Shown piece by piece: positions 1 to 8,602 of a stretch of 64,000 bases of DNA. Position numbers and translations under genes: made by a program. Each line of letters starts with the position of its first letter. Within the stretch, counting starts at the first letter, position 1. This DNA comes from Haloarcula rubripromontorii (GTDB lineage: Archaea; Halobacteriota; Halobacteria; Halobacteriales; Haloarculaceae), in NCBI RefSeq assembly GCF_001280425.1, contig NZ_LIUF01000005.1, positions 176,877 to 240,876 of the forward strand, given 5' to 3'. The notes beneath the pieces were generated by a model, which saw only the letters and a program-made list of their open reading frames with translations, did no database searches and was not told the origin of the DNA.

Positions 1-1
1 C

Positions 2-595
2 AACCACGGTCACAGCCCTATCTCGAAACCTTGGGAGGTAACCGATGTCTCCGGAAACGTGGTTCACGAACTCAACGGCGAGCCAGCCTTCGAAGTGTGG
101 AAAGACGCCGTCCGAGACCACGCTGCGGAGACATCAGCGGTCGCGGTCGATGATGTCCCCGTCGGTTCAGCACAGCTCAGGAAGCTCATGGTCGCATACC
201 TGTTTGGCATCGATCAGGGTGACACCTACAAGATTCGCTGGCCCCGGACTGCGATTGAAGAGACTGGCGCACTGCAGTTCGCCGTCGATATTCCGGAGGG
301 GACTGTCCTCCGGATAATGCATGGCGACAGAGCGGACCAGATCACGTCCGCCGAGCAGGCTGCTGCCGACGCTGTCTCGCTGTGTGACGGGAATATCGCT
401 GGCGCGTTCGTCTACGACTGTGCATGTCGCCAGATTCTCTTCGACGACGCGTTTTCATCGGCAGTCGACCGTATCACAGCGACCCTGTCGGCCCCCGTCG
501 CTGGGTTTGAGACGTACGGGGAGCTGTGTATGCAGGCCGGACAGCTCAGCGGCTTTCATAACACGACAACGGTGCTCTTCGCACTGCCGGAGTAA
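2..595 (+). CDS. FIST-domain sensory protein, C-terminal part (5' end outside window)
   Basis: The reading frame is open to the left edge, so the true start lies outside the window; the internal ATG at 59 is not a convincing start because FIST-like sequence precedes it. The visible 197 residues match the end of FIST N plus the FIST C domain: the terminal block F-x-T-Y-G-E-x9-G-x2-S-G-F-H-N-T-T is the FIST C signature. FIST domains are thought to bind small ligands, perhaps amino acids, and to feed two-component systems. A histidine kinase starts 3 bases after the stop, so the two are almost certainly one operon and one signalling pathway. The ligand cannot be read from the sequence. Confidence 0.8.
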   Translation, partial: NHGHSPISKPWEVTDVSGNVVHELNGEPAFEVWKDAVRDHAAETSAVAVDDVPVGSAQLRKLMVAYLFGIDQGDTYKIRWPRTAIEETGALQFAVDIPEGTVLRIMHGDRADQITSAEQAAADAVSLCDGNIAGAFVYDCACRQILFDDAFSSAVDRITATLSAPVAGFETYGELCMQAGQLSGFHNTTTVLFALPE

Positions 596-598
596 CAG

Positions 599-1816
599 AT
601 GAACCGAACAGGACTCGTTTCGAAGTTCGCAGAAACGGTCGGCATCGAGAAGGCGTCAGCTATCGTCGACGACGCGATAGCTGACCTCGGTATCAGTGAC
701 GAAACGGAGATAGACGACACGGACGCACAGGACATCTGTGATATAATCCAGCATAACAACGAGGGATACATCGCACTCGTCGCGAGTGAACTCCGCGTAC
801 AGCTGGCGGCACAGGAACGATTTGACGCGCTTCTGGGAAACATTCCGAATCCGGCTGTCGTCGTCGGGTTCGAGCAGCGAGAACCGTACGTCAAGTCGAT
901 CAACGAAGCGTTTGCGGACTCGTTTGGCTACGACCAGACGGATGCAGTCGGAGCGGAGCTTCGGACACTCCTTGCACCGCCCGGAGCCGACTCCGAAGTA
1001 ATCAGGACAGACTGGTGGGAACAGACCGGCCAGTCGGAGCAAGAGGTTAGACGGATGACCGCATCAGGCGAGGTCCGGACCTACCTGTTCCGGAGTACCG
1101 TCGTCACTCGCGACAGCAGTCAGCTGGAAGGGTACGGCATCTACACCGACATCACAGACCGAAAGCGCCGCGAGCAGCAACTGAAACACCAGAACGAGCG
1201 GCTCGACGAGTTTGTCAGTATCGTCAGCCACGACCTTCGAAACCCGCTAAACGTCGCCTCCGGCCGCACCCAGTTACTGCTCGACGACATCGAGGACGTG
1301 GCTGTTCGGGAGGGACTACAGGAGGTCGCCGCGGCACACGAGCGGATGGCGCGGATTCTTGATGACACACTGACGCTCGCTCGTCAGGGGCGGGTCGTCG
1401 GAGAGACCGCGAGCGTCTCCATCGAAACTGTCGCGGCCGACGCGTGGCAACAGGTCGAAACCGAGGACGCAACGCTTAGTATCGAGACAGAAGCGACCGT
1501 CGAGGCGGACGCCGAGCGCCTCCAGCAGCTATTCGAGAATCTCTACCGGAACGCCATCGAGCACGCGGGCGCTGAATGCTCCGTCGTCGTCTCCGTGCCC
1601 GAGGGACACGAGCAGAGTGGGTTCTCTATCGCGGACGATGGCCCTGGTATTCCACCGGACGACCGTGAGCTGGTGTTCGAACACGGTTACTCAACGAACG
1701 CGGACGGGACGGGGTTCGGCCTGTCAATCGTTCAAAGCATCGTTGAAGCGCACGGCTGGTCGGTCGCAGTCTCTGAGAGCGAAATGGGCGGCGCGCGGTT
1801 CGATATCCGCTGGTAA
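599..1816 (+). CDS. PAS-domain sensor histidine kinase
   Basis: A 405-residue cytoplasmic kinase without membrane segments. Residues about 1-70 form a helical N-terminus, 71-190 a PAS fold (start NIPNPAVVVG, end TDITDRKRREQQL), then HisKA with phospho-acceptor His211 in SHDLRNPL, and an ATPase domain with N box NLYRNAIEH, G1 box DDGPGI and G2 box GTGFGLSI. All catalytic motifs look intact. It follows the FIST gene with a 3-base gap, suggesting that the FIST protein supplies the signal. No response regulator gene is adjacent, so its partner is unknown. The ATG right after the FIST stop was chosen as the start. Confidence 0.9.
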   Translation: MNRTGLVSKFAETVGIEKASAIVDDAIADLGISDETEIDDTDAQDICDIIQHNNEGYIALVASELRVQLAAQERFDALLGNIPNPAVVVGFEQREPYVKSINEAFADSFGYDQTDAVGAELRTLLAPPGADSEVIRTDWWEQTGQSEQEVRRMTASGEVRTYLFRSTVVTRDSSQLEGYGIYTDITDRKRREQQLKHQNERLDEFVSIVSHDLRNPLNVASGRTQLLLDDIEDVAVREGLQEVAAAHERMARILDDTLTLARQGRVVGETASVSIETVAADAWQQVETEDATLSIETEATVEADAERLQQLFENLYRNAIEHAGAECSVVVSVPEGHEQSGFSIADDGPGIPPDDRELVFEHGYSTNADGTGFGLSIVQSIVEAHGWSVAVSESEMGGARFDIRW

Positions 1817-3982
1817 TCAGGCCAGTTCGTCGGTGATAACCGACCGCAGGTCGGCGATTTCTTTGGCGTCGTACTGCAGTTGCTCGTCGTTGACAGTGAT
1901 ATCGAGGCGGTTCGAGCCGTTGGCCTCACCAAGTTCCGTCACCGGCGCGACGCCGTCGAAGGCCTCGCGGACGGCTGCCGGGTCGGTCGTCTCGAACACC
2001 ACGCGACCGGGCCGTTCGTTGAACAGGAGGCGCTTCTTGCTCCCGCGGTCGACCGTTTCGATTTCGACCGACGCGCCGGCGTCCGCGTGGACCATTTCGG
2101 CCAGCGTCACCGCGAGACCGCCGTGGCTCACGTCGTGGCTCGCAAGCACGTGGTCGGCGTCGGCGACCGCGGCAATCGTCTCGATGGCCTCCGTCGAGTC
2201 CGCCGGGAGGGCGGGGAAACGGTCGGTGCCGCCGAACTGCGCAGTGTACTCGGAACCGCCGAGGCGCGGGTCGGCCTCGCCTTCGAGTGCGGTGTCGCCG
2301 ACGACGACGAGCGTGCCCTCGCCCGACAGCGACAGCGGCGGGGCGTCGTAGCCCTCCTTGACGCCGACGAGCGCGAGCGTCGGCGTGGGCGGAATCGGCC
2401 CCTCCTGTGAGTCGTTGTACAGCGAGACGTTGCCGCCGACGACCGGCACGTCGAGATCGCTGCACATGTCCGCCAGGCCGTCGACGATGCCTTTGAAGCC
2501 GCCGTACACGTCCGGTTTCTCGGGGTTGCCGCCGTTCAGACAGTCCACGGCCGCGTGGGGCGTCGCGCCCTTCGCGGCGACGTTCGTGGCGTTTTCCAGC
2601 GCGACGGCGCGAGCGCCTTCGTAGGGGGCCGCGTCGGTCCAGTTGGGGTCCGCGCCGGCCGAGAAGGCGAGCCCGGTGCCGGCCTCGCGGATGGCGAGCA
2701 GGGCGGCATCGTCGCCCGGCAGGACGCTCGTTCGGACCTGCACCTCGTGGTCGTACTGGCGGTAGACCCACCGCTTCGAGGCACAGTTCGGGCTGCCGAC
2801 GATGCGGTCGAACGCCTCGTCCAGCGACACGGTCGGCAGGTCTCGCTCCTGTTTCGGTGGCGCGTCGCTCGGCAGGTCGTTCATCGGCGCACCGTCGCCG
2901 AGGAACGCGGCGTCCACGTCGACGACCGTCTCGCCCTCGAAGGTGCAGACATAGTTCGTCCCCGGCTCGGTGAGTTCGCCGATGACCGAACAACCGAGGT
3001 CGAACCGCTCCGCGAGTTCGGCCACGCGGTCGACGTTCTCCGGTGCGACCTCGTACACCATCCGCTCCTGGCTCTCGGCGAGCAGGTACTCCATGGCGTT
3101 CATGTTTGGCTCGCGCTCGTGGACGCGGTCGAGTTCGATGCGCGCGCCGAGGCCGCCTTTGGCGACTAGCTCCGAAGACGCCCCTCCGAGGCCAGCGGCT
3201 CCGAGGTCGCGGGCCGACTCGACGAGTTCCTCGTCCAGCAGCGCCTCGTTGCACTCGATGAGCAGTTTCTCCGAGTACGGGTCGCCGACCTGCACGGCCG
3301 GCCGGTCCTCCGTTTCGGCGTCCTCGGCGAGGTCCTCGCTGGCGAAGGAGGCCCCGCCTAGGCCGTCCCGGCCCGTCGCGTTGCCGACGAGGACGAGCTT
3401 GTTACCCGGTTCCTGCGCCTCGGCGGTGATGGTCCGCTCGGGCTCCAGCAGGCCGATACAGGAGACGTTCACCAGGGGGTTGCCCTCGTAGTCGTCGTGG
3501 AAGGCGACGCTGCCGGCGACGGTCGGAACGCCGATGCAGTTCCCGTAGTGGGAGATACCTTCGACGACGCCCTCGAAGAGATAGCGGGAGTGTTCTCGGT
3601 CGAAGTCGCCGAAGTACAGGCAGTCGGCCAGCGCGATTGGGTAGGCTCCCATCGAGAGGGTGTCGCGGACGATGCCGCCGACACCGGTGGCCGCTCCGTC
3701 GAACGGGTCGACGTAGGACGGGTGGTTGTGGGACTCGACGCCCATCGTGATGTACATCTCCTCGCCGTCGCCGTGGGTCGGCAGGGAGACGACGGCCGCG
3801 TCGTCGCCGGGACCGATGACGACCTGGTCGCCCTCGGAGTCGAACGCCGACAGCAGGGGGCGAGAGGAGCGATACGCGCAGTGTTCGCTCCAGAGGTTCT
3901 CGAAGAGAGCGGCCTCCGCCCGTGTCGGCTCCCGACCGATCTCCTCGACCACGAGTTCGTGGTCCGCGTCGGACAGGCTCAT
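1817..3982 (-). CDS. purL: Phosphoribosylformylglycinamidine synthase subunit PurL
   Basis: 721 residues, the usual length of the archaeal small-type PurL. It makes FGAM from FGAR, ATP and ammonia in purine synthesis, with PurS and PurQ encoded elsewhere. Visible motifs are the N-terminal [12 protein letters not shown] block, the catalytic-region [17 protein letters not shown], the glycine-rich [11 protein letters not shown]-site segment and the repeated AIRS-type halves. The frame stays open to 4255, but the first 91 residues of that longer form are not PurL-like. The ATG at 3982 ([18 protein letters not shown]) gives the canonical N-terminus. It converges with the histidine kinase, with no gap between the two stops. 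Confidence 0.95.
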   Translation of the reverse strand: MSLSDADHELVVEEIGREPTRAEAALFENLWSEHCAYRSSRPLLSAFDSEGDQVVIGPGDDAAVVSLPTHGDGEEMYITMGVESHNHPSYVDPFDGAATGVGGIVRDTLSMGAYPIALADCLYFGDFDREHSRYLFEGVVEGISHYGNCIGVPTVAGSVAFHDDYEGNPLVNVSCIGLLEPERTITAEAQEPGNKLVLVGNATGRDGLGGASFASEDLAEDAETEDRPAVQVGDPYSEKLLIECNEALLDEELVESARDLGAAGLGGASSELVAKGGLGARIELDRVHEREPNMNAMEYLLAESQERMVYEVAPENVDRVAELAERFDLGCSVIGELTEPGTNYVCTFEGETVVDVDAAFLGDGAPMNDLPSDAPPKQERDLPTVSLDEAFDRIVGSPNCASKRWVYRQYDHEVQVRTSVLPGDDAALLAIREAGTGLAFSAGADPNWTDAAPYEGARAVALENATNVAAKGATPHAAVDCLNGGNPEKPDVYGGFKGIVDGLADMCSDLDVPVVGGNVSLYNDSQEGPIPPTPTLALVGVKEGYDAPPLSLSGEGTLVVVGDTALEGEADPRLGGSEYTAQFGGTDRFPALPADSTEAIETIAAVADADHVLASHDVSHGGLAVTLAEMVHADAGASVEIETVDRGSKKRLLFNERPGRVVFETTDPAAVREAFDGVAPVTELGEANGSNRLDITVNDEQLQYDAKEIADLRSVITDELA

Positions 3983-4310
3983 TACCTCGTCGTGGCCGCC
4001 CACAAGATAAGTCCCTTTCCATGCACTCGCGCCGGCAGGACGAACGTGCAACAGCGTCGGTAGCACACGACCCGCGTCTGTCGAGGTGAACGCCTGCTCA
4101 CCGACCCGCAGCCAATAGCTGAAACACATGTCTGACCACGACCTTCCACTGCCCTCAGCTATGGTTTTCAGGAAGTGAAGATGGAGATATAGCGTAGTTA
4201 TGACAGAGGTCTGTGCCGGTATTCTGCAGGAACCACACGGAAATCCCTTTTTCAAATCAGATAACCGGCCCTCGCAGTATATATGGCCGCTGGGCGTACC
4301 CCGGTACAGG

Positions 4311-4676
4311 ATGGGGTCCGCGGATAGCGACTGGCTGACGCTGGAGGGGAGTTCCTTCTCTGTCCGGTCGTTCTCCAGCGTGTGGGCGGTGGCGCTGGCG
4401 ACCTACGGCGTCGGCGACGTGGTTACTACCATCGCCATCGTCTATTTCGTTCCGACGTTCACCGAGGCGAATCCCGCGATTCGATGGGCAATCCAGTCGT
4501 TCGGCGGCGGCGGCTTCCTCGGACTCAAACTCCTCGTTATCTACTGCTGTCTCGGCTTGAGCATCTGGGGCGGCGTGCTGGAGGAGGACCCGCTGCTCTA
4601 TTACGGCCCGCCGGCGCTCCTGACAGTGCTTGGCCTCGTTGTGACCGGTTTCAATCTCACGCTCCTGTTTTCCTGA
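4311..4676 (+). CDS. Small polytopic membrane protein, unknown function
   Basis: 121 residues with about three hydrophobic helices: [20 protein letters not shown], a glycine-rich [20 protein letters not shown], and [20 protein letters not shown] short charged N-terminus precedes helix 1. The ATG at 4311 is preferred over 4200 because the extra residues would be soluble and atypical, and a TATATATGG element lies about 35 bases upstream. It resembles a family of haloarchaeal proteins of about 120 residues that I cannot assign a role. It stands alone, divergent from purL. Confidence 0.65.
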   Translation: MGSADSDWLTLEGSSFSVRSFSSVWAVALATYGVGDVVTTIAIVYFVPTFTEANPAIRWAIQSFGGGGFLGLKLLVIYCCLGLSIWGGVLEEDPLLYYGPPALLTVLGLVVTGFNLTLLFS

Positions 4677-4745
4677 CAAGCCGCCACAGGCACATCCCTT
4701 CGAAGTAGCGACGCTAGCAAGTGAGACATCCCGGCGAGGACTGGG

Positions 4746-5078
4746 CTACGCAGCCGTCGTGTTGCTGGTGGTTGTCCCGTTCGACTCGTCGGTAGCCGGT
4801 GTCGGGGTTTCAGTCAGGAGCGCACTCGGCGGCGGCGAGCCACTGCCGCCGCTTTCGGTCGGCGTGGAATCGGCTCCAGTCGGTGTCTCCGTCGAGGCTG
4901 ACTCTGTCGGCGTCGGCGACGTCTCGACGGCGGACTGGTTGGGTGCCGAGTCGCTGGTGTCGGTGAGACCAAGAGTTCCGACACCGGCACCGATGACGGC
5001 GAGTGAAACGAGAAGAACGAGTCCCAGAAGCCGCTTGTTGTAGGTCCCGTCCGCATCTCGGACGATGCCGCTACTCAT
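4746..5078 (-). CDS. Single-pass membrane protein with Thr/Ser/Pro-rich stalk
   Basis: 110 residues. A short cytoplasmic head (MSSGIVRDADGTYNKR) is followed by one membrane helix (LLGLVLLVSLAVIGAGVGTL) and about 70 residues of Thr, Ser, Pro, Glu and Gly repeats of the TPTES kind, ending in NGTTTSNTT. Such low-complexity stalks are typical of surface-exposed, probably glycosylated haloarchaeal proteins; NGT and NTT are potential N-glycosylation sequons. No catalytic domain is present. The start at 5078 leaves out 11 poorly supported residues of the longer frame. Function unknown. Confidence 0.6.
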   Translation of the reverse strand: MSSGIVRDADGTYNKRLLGLVLLVSLAVIGAGVGTLGLTDTSDSAPNQSAVETSPTPTESASTETPTGADSTPTESGGSGSPPPSALLTETPTPATDESNGTTTSNTTAA

Positions 5079-5387
5079 GTCAGTTCTGCCTCCGGCCGGC
5101 CGCGGCACCACGCTTGAAGTACACCGTTATCATCGTTTTTCGACACGTTGTTGTGCTTTATCGTGCAGAGACCTCTCCACGGCCCCACCGGGCAACCGAT
5201 ATCCAACCCAGTCGAATCGGCTTAAGATATGTCGCCCAGCAGACCGTATAATGGTTTCCATGTTTTCAGCCGTCACACAAGCTGGGTTCTCCCAGCAGTA
5301 TTCTGCCAATGTGGTTGCCCGGACCGACCGTCAGCGGGTGTGGCGTCATGAGTTCGCGGAGCACGCTACGCTGCGGACTATCGGTCG
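5079..5387. other. Gap between two minus-strand genes, no convincing gene
   Basis: About 310 bases. The downstream part should carry the promoter of the Thr-rich membrane protein gene. A plus-strand frame beginning at 5251 runs antisense into the next gene and has an unlikely composition, so it is not called. No tRNA or clear structured RNA was seen. Confidence 0.4.
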
Positions 5388-5924
5388 TCAGAACGGGACG
5401 CTCTCATCGGACGCGTTGTCTTCATCGTCGGTTCGGAGTTCGCCGGTTTGCCGGTACCGTGTTTCGAGCCGCTGGAGTTTGTCGTTGATACTCGTACTCT
5501 GGTGGTGAGCCGGGCTTACGCGAACGCGGACAAGGTCGTACTCGTGGCGGTCTGACAGCCCGTTCCAGGCGCGGAACGCGCCGACAGTCAGCGTGTCGCT
5601 CTGGGGGCAGAACTCGGTCGTCGGCGTGAACTCCGCTCTGAGAACACTGCTGTCGTCGGGTTCACGGCCGTAACGGAAGCCTGCGTCCGGGTGACGGTGG
5701 TCGAGGTTCAGCCGTGCGAGGTTGTACCCGAAGGTCATGTCGTACACGCCACGCTCGTCGAACAGATCCATCGTGAGTCGGTGGAAGGCGGCGTGGTCGG
5801 CGCCGGTCAGTACCGCTGTCTCAGACAGAAACGGGCCGGGGTCGGGGTTGTGTTCGAGAACGAAGGTTCCGTAGCTGTCGAACCCGACGTCTGAGCCGCC
5901 GCGGAGGCCGGAGAGAAGGCTCAT
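5388..5924 (-). CDS. MIP18/DUF59-like protein, possible Fe-S assembly factor
   Basis: 178 residues from the ATG at 5924. The central-to-C-terminal block FTPTTEFCPQSDTL...YDLVRVRVSPAHHQSTSIN-KL aligns by eye with the MIP18/CIA2 family (FTPTVPHCSxATLIG ... HxxExxxNKQ), including the single conserved cysteine. Family members help load iron-sulfur clusters on target proteins. The N-terminal 60 residues are specific to haloarchaea and unassigned. It is divergent from a DUF2249 gene, with a CGAA-N4-TTCG palindrome between them, and heads a cluster of oxidase and radical SAM genes, so a role in metallocofactor delivery is a reasonable inference. The family match is from memory and is remote. Confidence 0.6.
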   Translation of the reverse strand: MSLLSGLRGGSDVGFDSYGTFVLEHNPDPGPFLSETAVLTGADHAAFHRLTMDLFDERGVYDMTFGYNLARLNLDHRHPDAGFRYGREPDDSSVLRAEFTPTTEFCPQSDTLTVGAFRAWNGLSDRHEYDLVRVRVSPAHHQSTSINDKLQRLETRYRQTGELRTDDEDNASDESVPF

Positions 5925-5960
5925 AATGGAATGAACGGGCGGCACACATCAGGGCCTACT

Positions 5961-5976
5961 CCCGAACGTGTTCGGG
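5961..5976. promoter_or_regulatory. Palindrome CCCGAA-CGTG-TTCGGG in divergent promoter
   Basis: A perfect 6-4-6 inverted repeat midway between the divergent MIP18-like and DUF2249 genes. A second copy with the same CGAA-N4-TTCG core lies in the divergent promoter at 7236. Such CGAA/TTCG palindromes recall sites reported for the haloarchaeal anaerobic regulator NarO; that comparison is from memory. Confidence 0.55.
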
Positions 5977-6013
5977 GTAACCCCCTCCCCGACTCCCGGC
6001 GAACACGCAGGTG

Positions 6014-6247
6014 ATGCCAGCAACCACACTCGACCTGCGTGAGACGCCGCCGCCCGAGCGACACTCGAAGATACACGACTCTTTCGAGGCGCTGTCGTCC
6101 GGAGAGACGCTTCGGATTATCAACGACCACGAACCGAAGCCGCTGTTCTACGAAATGCAAGCTGAGGTCGAGGCGTTCGACGCAGCGAATTACCGGTGCG
6201 AGCAGGACGGTCCAGAAAAGTACGTCGCTGATCTCCCGAAACAATGA
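6014..6247 (+). CDS. DUF2249 domain protein
   Basis: 77 residues that are essentially one DUF2249 domain: LDLRETPPPERHSKIHDSF, then LIINDHEPKPLFYEM-like GETLRIINDHEPKPLFYEM and a C-terminal strand. The HEPKPLFYE segment is the family hallmark. DUF2249 has a small TusA-like fold and is often found next to hemerythrin, cupin and nitrogen-oxide genes; its biochemical role is unsettled. The ATG at 6014 is preferred to the GTG at 6011. Its last codons overlap the cupin start by ATGA, indicating translational coupling. A second DUF2249 protein lies at 6914-7198. Confidence 0.8.
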   Translation: MPATTLDLRETPPPERHSKIHDSFEALSSGETLRIINDHEPKPLFYEMQAEVEAFDAANYRCEQDGPEKYVADLPKQ

Positions 6248-6561
6248 GCAAATCCACTGCCGCAGAAACCGAGCGAGCAACGCTCGACGGTGACGAAAAC
6301 GGCCGGACGAGGTTGTTTGACGGGGAGCCAAAGACCATCCAGTTGATGCTTGGTGCGGGCGAGTCAATTCCGGCGCATAAGCATCCCGGTCGGGACATCG
6401 TGTTCTTCCTCCGTTCAGGCGCCGTGGATCTGACGCTCGGTGACGAGACGCTGTCACTCTCTCCCGGAGACATCGTCCGGTTTGACGGGGATCAGGACAT
6501 CTCCCCCGCCGCAGCGGCGGACAGCGAGGCACTGCTCGTTCTGGCGGCGTCGTCGGAGTAG
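6244..6561 (+). CDS. Cupin-domain protein
   Basis: 105 residues forming a single cupin barrel. Motif 1 is GESIPAHKHPGRDIVFFLRSG, supplying two histidines and the usual acidic position, and motif 2 is LSPGDIVRFDGDQDISPAA, where the conserved motif-2 histidine seems absent. Cupins of this size act as metal-dependent sensors or small enzymes. It overlaps the DUF2249 stop by 4 bases and probably shares its promoter with the CGAA-N4-TTCG site. Substrate unknown; the context suggests redox or nitrogen-oxide metabolism. Confidence 0.8.
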   Translation: MSKSTAAETERATLDGDENGRTRLFDGEPKTIQLMLGAGESIPAHKHPGRDIVFFLRSGAVDLTLGDETLSLSPGDIVRFDGDQDISPAAAADSEALLVLAASSE

Positions 6562-6644
6562 TCGCATACTGGCCGGCTGTCTCTTCGTGCGGATATCGCG
6601 CTTCTGCGGACGCAATAGTCGCCACGGGAGTACGACTGCTCGCC

Positions 6645-6917
6645 TCACTCGAACAGGGAGATCGCCGTTTCGATCCGCTCGTCGTCCGCGTTCCTCGCCG
6701 CGTCCTGCAGACTTGCACGGGGGACAGCGAGCAGTCGCTCGACGAGCCGCTCGCTCAGTTGTTCGACCGCCAGCCGCTGGGCAGCCGTCAGGTCACCGTC
6801 CTGCTGGAGCTGTGACAGCGTCCGTTCGAGTTGCTCCTGTTGAATCTTCGCACCACGGCTGTTGATACGAGCGACCGCTTCGTCGACGTCGACAGGTGGC
6901 TCCGTGTTCCGACTCAT
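6645..6917 (-). CDS. Stand-alone glutamyl-tRNA reductase dimerisation-like domain
   Basis: 90 residues, nearly all helical. DEAVARINSRGAKIQQEQL..., the DGDLTAAQRLAVEQLSERLVERLLAVPRASL stretch and the end DDERIETAISLFE closely resemble the C-terminal dimerisation helices of archaeal HemA (R-E-x-EL-x-A ... LxxLLAPPTKSLRDAA ... ETALRLF). The NADP-binding and catalytic parts of HemA, including the active-site cysteine, are absent, so it cannot make glutamate semialdehyde. It may bind HemA or compete for its dimerisation, tuning heme supply; this is an inference. Its ATG overlaps the stop of the upstream DUF2249 gene. Confidence 0.7.
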   Translation of the reverse strand: MSRNTEPPVDVDEAVARINSRGAKIQQEQLERTLSQLQQDGDLTAAQRLAVEQLSERLVERLLAVPRASLQDAARNADDERIETAISLFE

Positions 6918-7198
6918 CTGCGCCAGATGACCGTCACTGTCGCGTCCTCGGTCTCAACACTTTCGAAGTCGTATCCTCTGTCTTCGAGTTTCGGATAGAG
7001 GTGCTGTGGGGCACGGTCGTTGAACTGGACGAGCACGGTATCGTCGTCGAGGTCCGCAAGCAACTCCAGCGTCTGCTTGAGCGGCTTCGGCGGCCCCAGC
7101 GACTGCACGTCGAGACATTCCGTCGGCGCGTCATCGGGCGCATCGGTTTCCGAAACCAGGGCCGCGGTTTGGGCTGTTGGCTGGTGGTTCGGCGTCAT
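6914..7198 (-). CDS. DUF2249 domain protein (second copy)
   Basis: 94 residues from the ATG at 7198. About 25 polar residues lead into ECLDVQSLGPPKPLKQTLELL, NDRAPQHLYPKLEDRGYDFE and a final beta strand, the DUF2249 arrangement. It differs clearly from the copy at 6014-6247, with RAPQHLYP replacing HEPKPLFY. It is first of a two-gene minus-strand operon with the HemA-dimerisation-like gene (ATGA overlap) and diverges from the polytopic membrane protein gene, with a CGAA-N4-TTCG palindrome between them. Function unresolved. Confidence 0.8.
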   Translation of the reverse strand: MTPNHQPTAQTAALVSETDAPDDAPTECLDVQSLGPPKPLKQTLELLADLDDDTVLVQFNDRAPQHLYPKLEDRGYDFESVETEDATVTVIWRR

Positions 7199-7235
7199 GT
7201 GTTCTCGTTCGGTTGTGAGCGGGCCGTCCCTTTTC

Positions 7236-7249
7236 CCGAACATATTCGG
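7236..7249. promoter_or_regulatory. Palindrome CCGAA-CATA-TTCGG in divergent promoter
   Basis: A perfect 5-4-5 inverted repeat between the DUF2249 gene (start 7198, minus) and the membrane protein gene (start 7288, plus). It has the same CGAA-N4-TTCG core as the copy at 5961-5976, so both divergent pairs are likely under one regulator. Confidence 0.55.
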
Positions 7250-7287
7250 CCACACTGCCAGCAAGGACAGGGCCGTATCAGACGATA

Positions 7288-8601
7288 ATGAGCGGAATAC
7301 CTGCTGATGTGGACGCTGACGCCGCACCGCCGATGACGGTGCCGCTGCGTCATTTCGTCGTCGCGCTGGCGTTTCTGGTCGCCGGTGTCACCGTCGGCGT
7401 CGTCGAGGGTCGGACCGGCCACCTCGCACAGGTCCACCTGCTGCTTGCGGGGTGGGTCTGTCTCACCATCATGGGCGCACTGACGCAGTTCGTCCCGGTC
7501 TGGTGTGGCATCGAACTCCATTCGCGTCACCTTGCCGCTGTGCAGTTACCACTCGCAGCGGTCGGGTTCGCGGGGCTGGCAGCTGGCTTCCTGACGGGGA
7601 CTCCCGCGCTATTGCCAGTTGCTGGCGCAATCGCGCTGGTCGGGGTCTGGATCCTCTGTTACAACGTCGGGCGGACACTGCTCGCTGCAGCGCCCGATGT
7701 CACGGCGATTCATTTCGGCTTGGCACTGGTGTTTTTCGCCCTCGTGACGACCGCCGGGGTGGTGCTGGCGCTGGACCACGCTGCCGGGGTCCTCCCGTTG
7801 CTTGGCATCGGCCGACAGGGACTCTTGCTTGCTCATGGAACACTCGCCGTGTTCGGCGCGGTCCTGACAACTGTCGCGGGCGCGCTGGCCCAGCTCGCCC
7901 CGATGTTTACGCAGGCCGACACCGGCCGCATTGACACGGCGGCCCAGCGGGTCGAGACCGCCTGCTATCCGGTCGGTGTTCTCCTGCTGGCCGGCGGCCG
8001 CTTGGTCGGCTCGCTTGCTCTGGCCCGCATCGGTGCAGTACTGGTCGCTGCTGGTCTCGGCGTGGTGGCGCTGCTTCTGGCGCGACAGCTAATCGGTGCG
8101 CGCGTCGAGTGGTCGCCGATGCTGACCCGCTACAGTGTCGCGGCGTTGTCGCTGTTTCTCTGGGCCGGCCTGACGGCGGTCGCATGGTGGACCGACCCGC
8201 TCGCGTACACCGGGCTGCTCGGTCAGCCGTCGACTGTGTTGCTCGTCGGTGGCGTCGGCTTTGTCGTCTTCGGGACGCTGTATCACGTCGTCCCGTTCAT
8301 TATCTGGGTCCATCGGTACAGTGACCGTCTCGGTTTCGAAGACGTGCCGATGGTCGATGACCTGTACAACCACCGGATCGCGGCGGTCGATGGTGTTGCA
8401 CTGACTATTGCGTACGCCCTCCTCGTGAGTAAGCAGTGGCTTGAGACACCGAACGGCACGGCGCTGGCCGTCGGGCTACTCGCGTTTTTCGGAAGCGTCC
8501 TGTTCGCGGGGAACCTCGTCGCCGTCTTCGTCGAGCACAGCCCACAATCGCTGCCGACACTCCTGACCGGTCGTGAGCGCACGCCCGGCGAGGACTCGTG
8601 A
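7288..8601 (+). CDS. Polytopic membrane protein, heme-copper-oxidase subunit I/NnrS-like
   Basis: 437 residues with about 12 membrane helices. Histidines sit at helix positions typical of heme or metal ligands: His45 and His50 (GHLAQVHLLLAGW), His142, His164, His183 (LLLAHGTLAVFGA) and a YHVVPFIIWVHRY pair near residue 335. This pattern resembles small subunit-I-like proteins and the NnrS family, which bind heme and copper and are linked to nitrogen-oxide metabolism. The Tyr-His crosslink motif of true oxidases is not evident. The gene sits among DUF2249 and cupin genes behind a CGAA-N4-TTCG palindrome. The exact family was not confirmed. Confidence 0.6.
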   Translation: MSGIPADVDADAAPPMTVPLRHFVVALAFLVAGVTVGVVEGRTGHLAQVHLLLAGWVCLTIMGALTQFVPVWCGIELHSRHLAAVQLPLAAVGFAGLAAGFLTGTPALLPVAGAIALVGVWILCYNVGRTLLAAAPDVTAIHFGLALVFFALVTTAGVVLALDHAAGVLPLLGIGRQGLLLAHGTLAVFGAVLTTVAGALAQLAPMFTQADTGRIDTAAQRVETACYPVGVLLLAGGRLVGSLALARIGAVLVAAGLGVVALLLARQLIGARVEWSPMLTRYSVAALSLFLWAGLTAVAWWTDPLAYTGLLGQPSTVLLVGGVGFVVFGTLYHVVPFIIWVHRYSDRLGFEDVPMVDDLYNHRIAAVDGVALTIAYALLVSKQWLETPNGTALAVGLLAFFGSVLFAGNLVAVFVEHSPQSLPTLLTGRERTPGEDS

Positions 8602-8602
8602 C

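Noticed and set aside
1817..4255. Longer PurL starting at 4255
   Set aside because: The added 91 residues have no PurL likeness, and the known N-terminus begins at 3982.
5065..5508. Plus-strand gene covering the gap at 5.1-5.5 kb
   Set aside because: It runs antisense into the MIP18-like gene and has a composition unlike haloarchaeal proteins.
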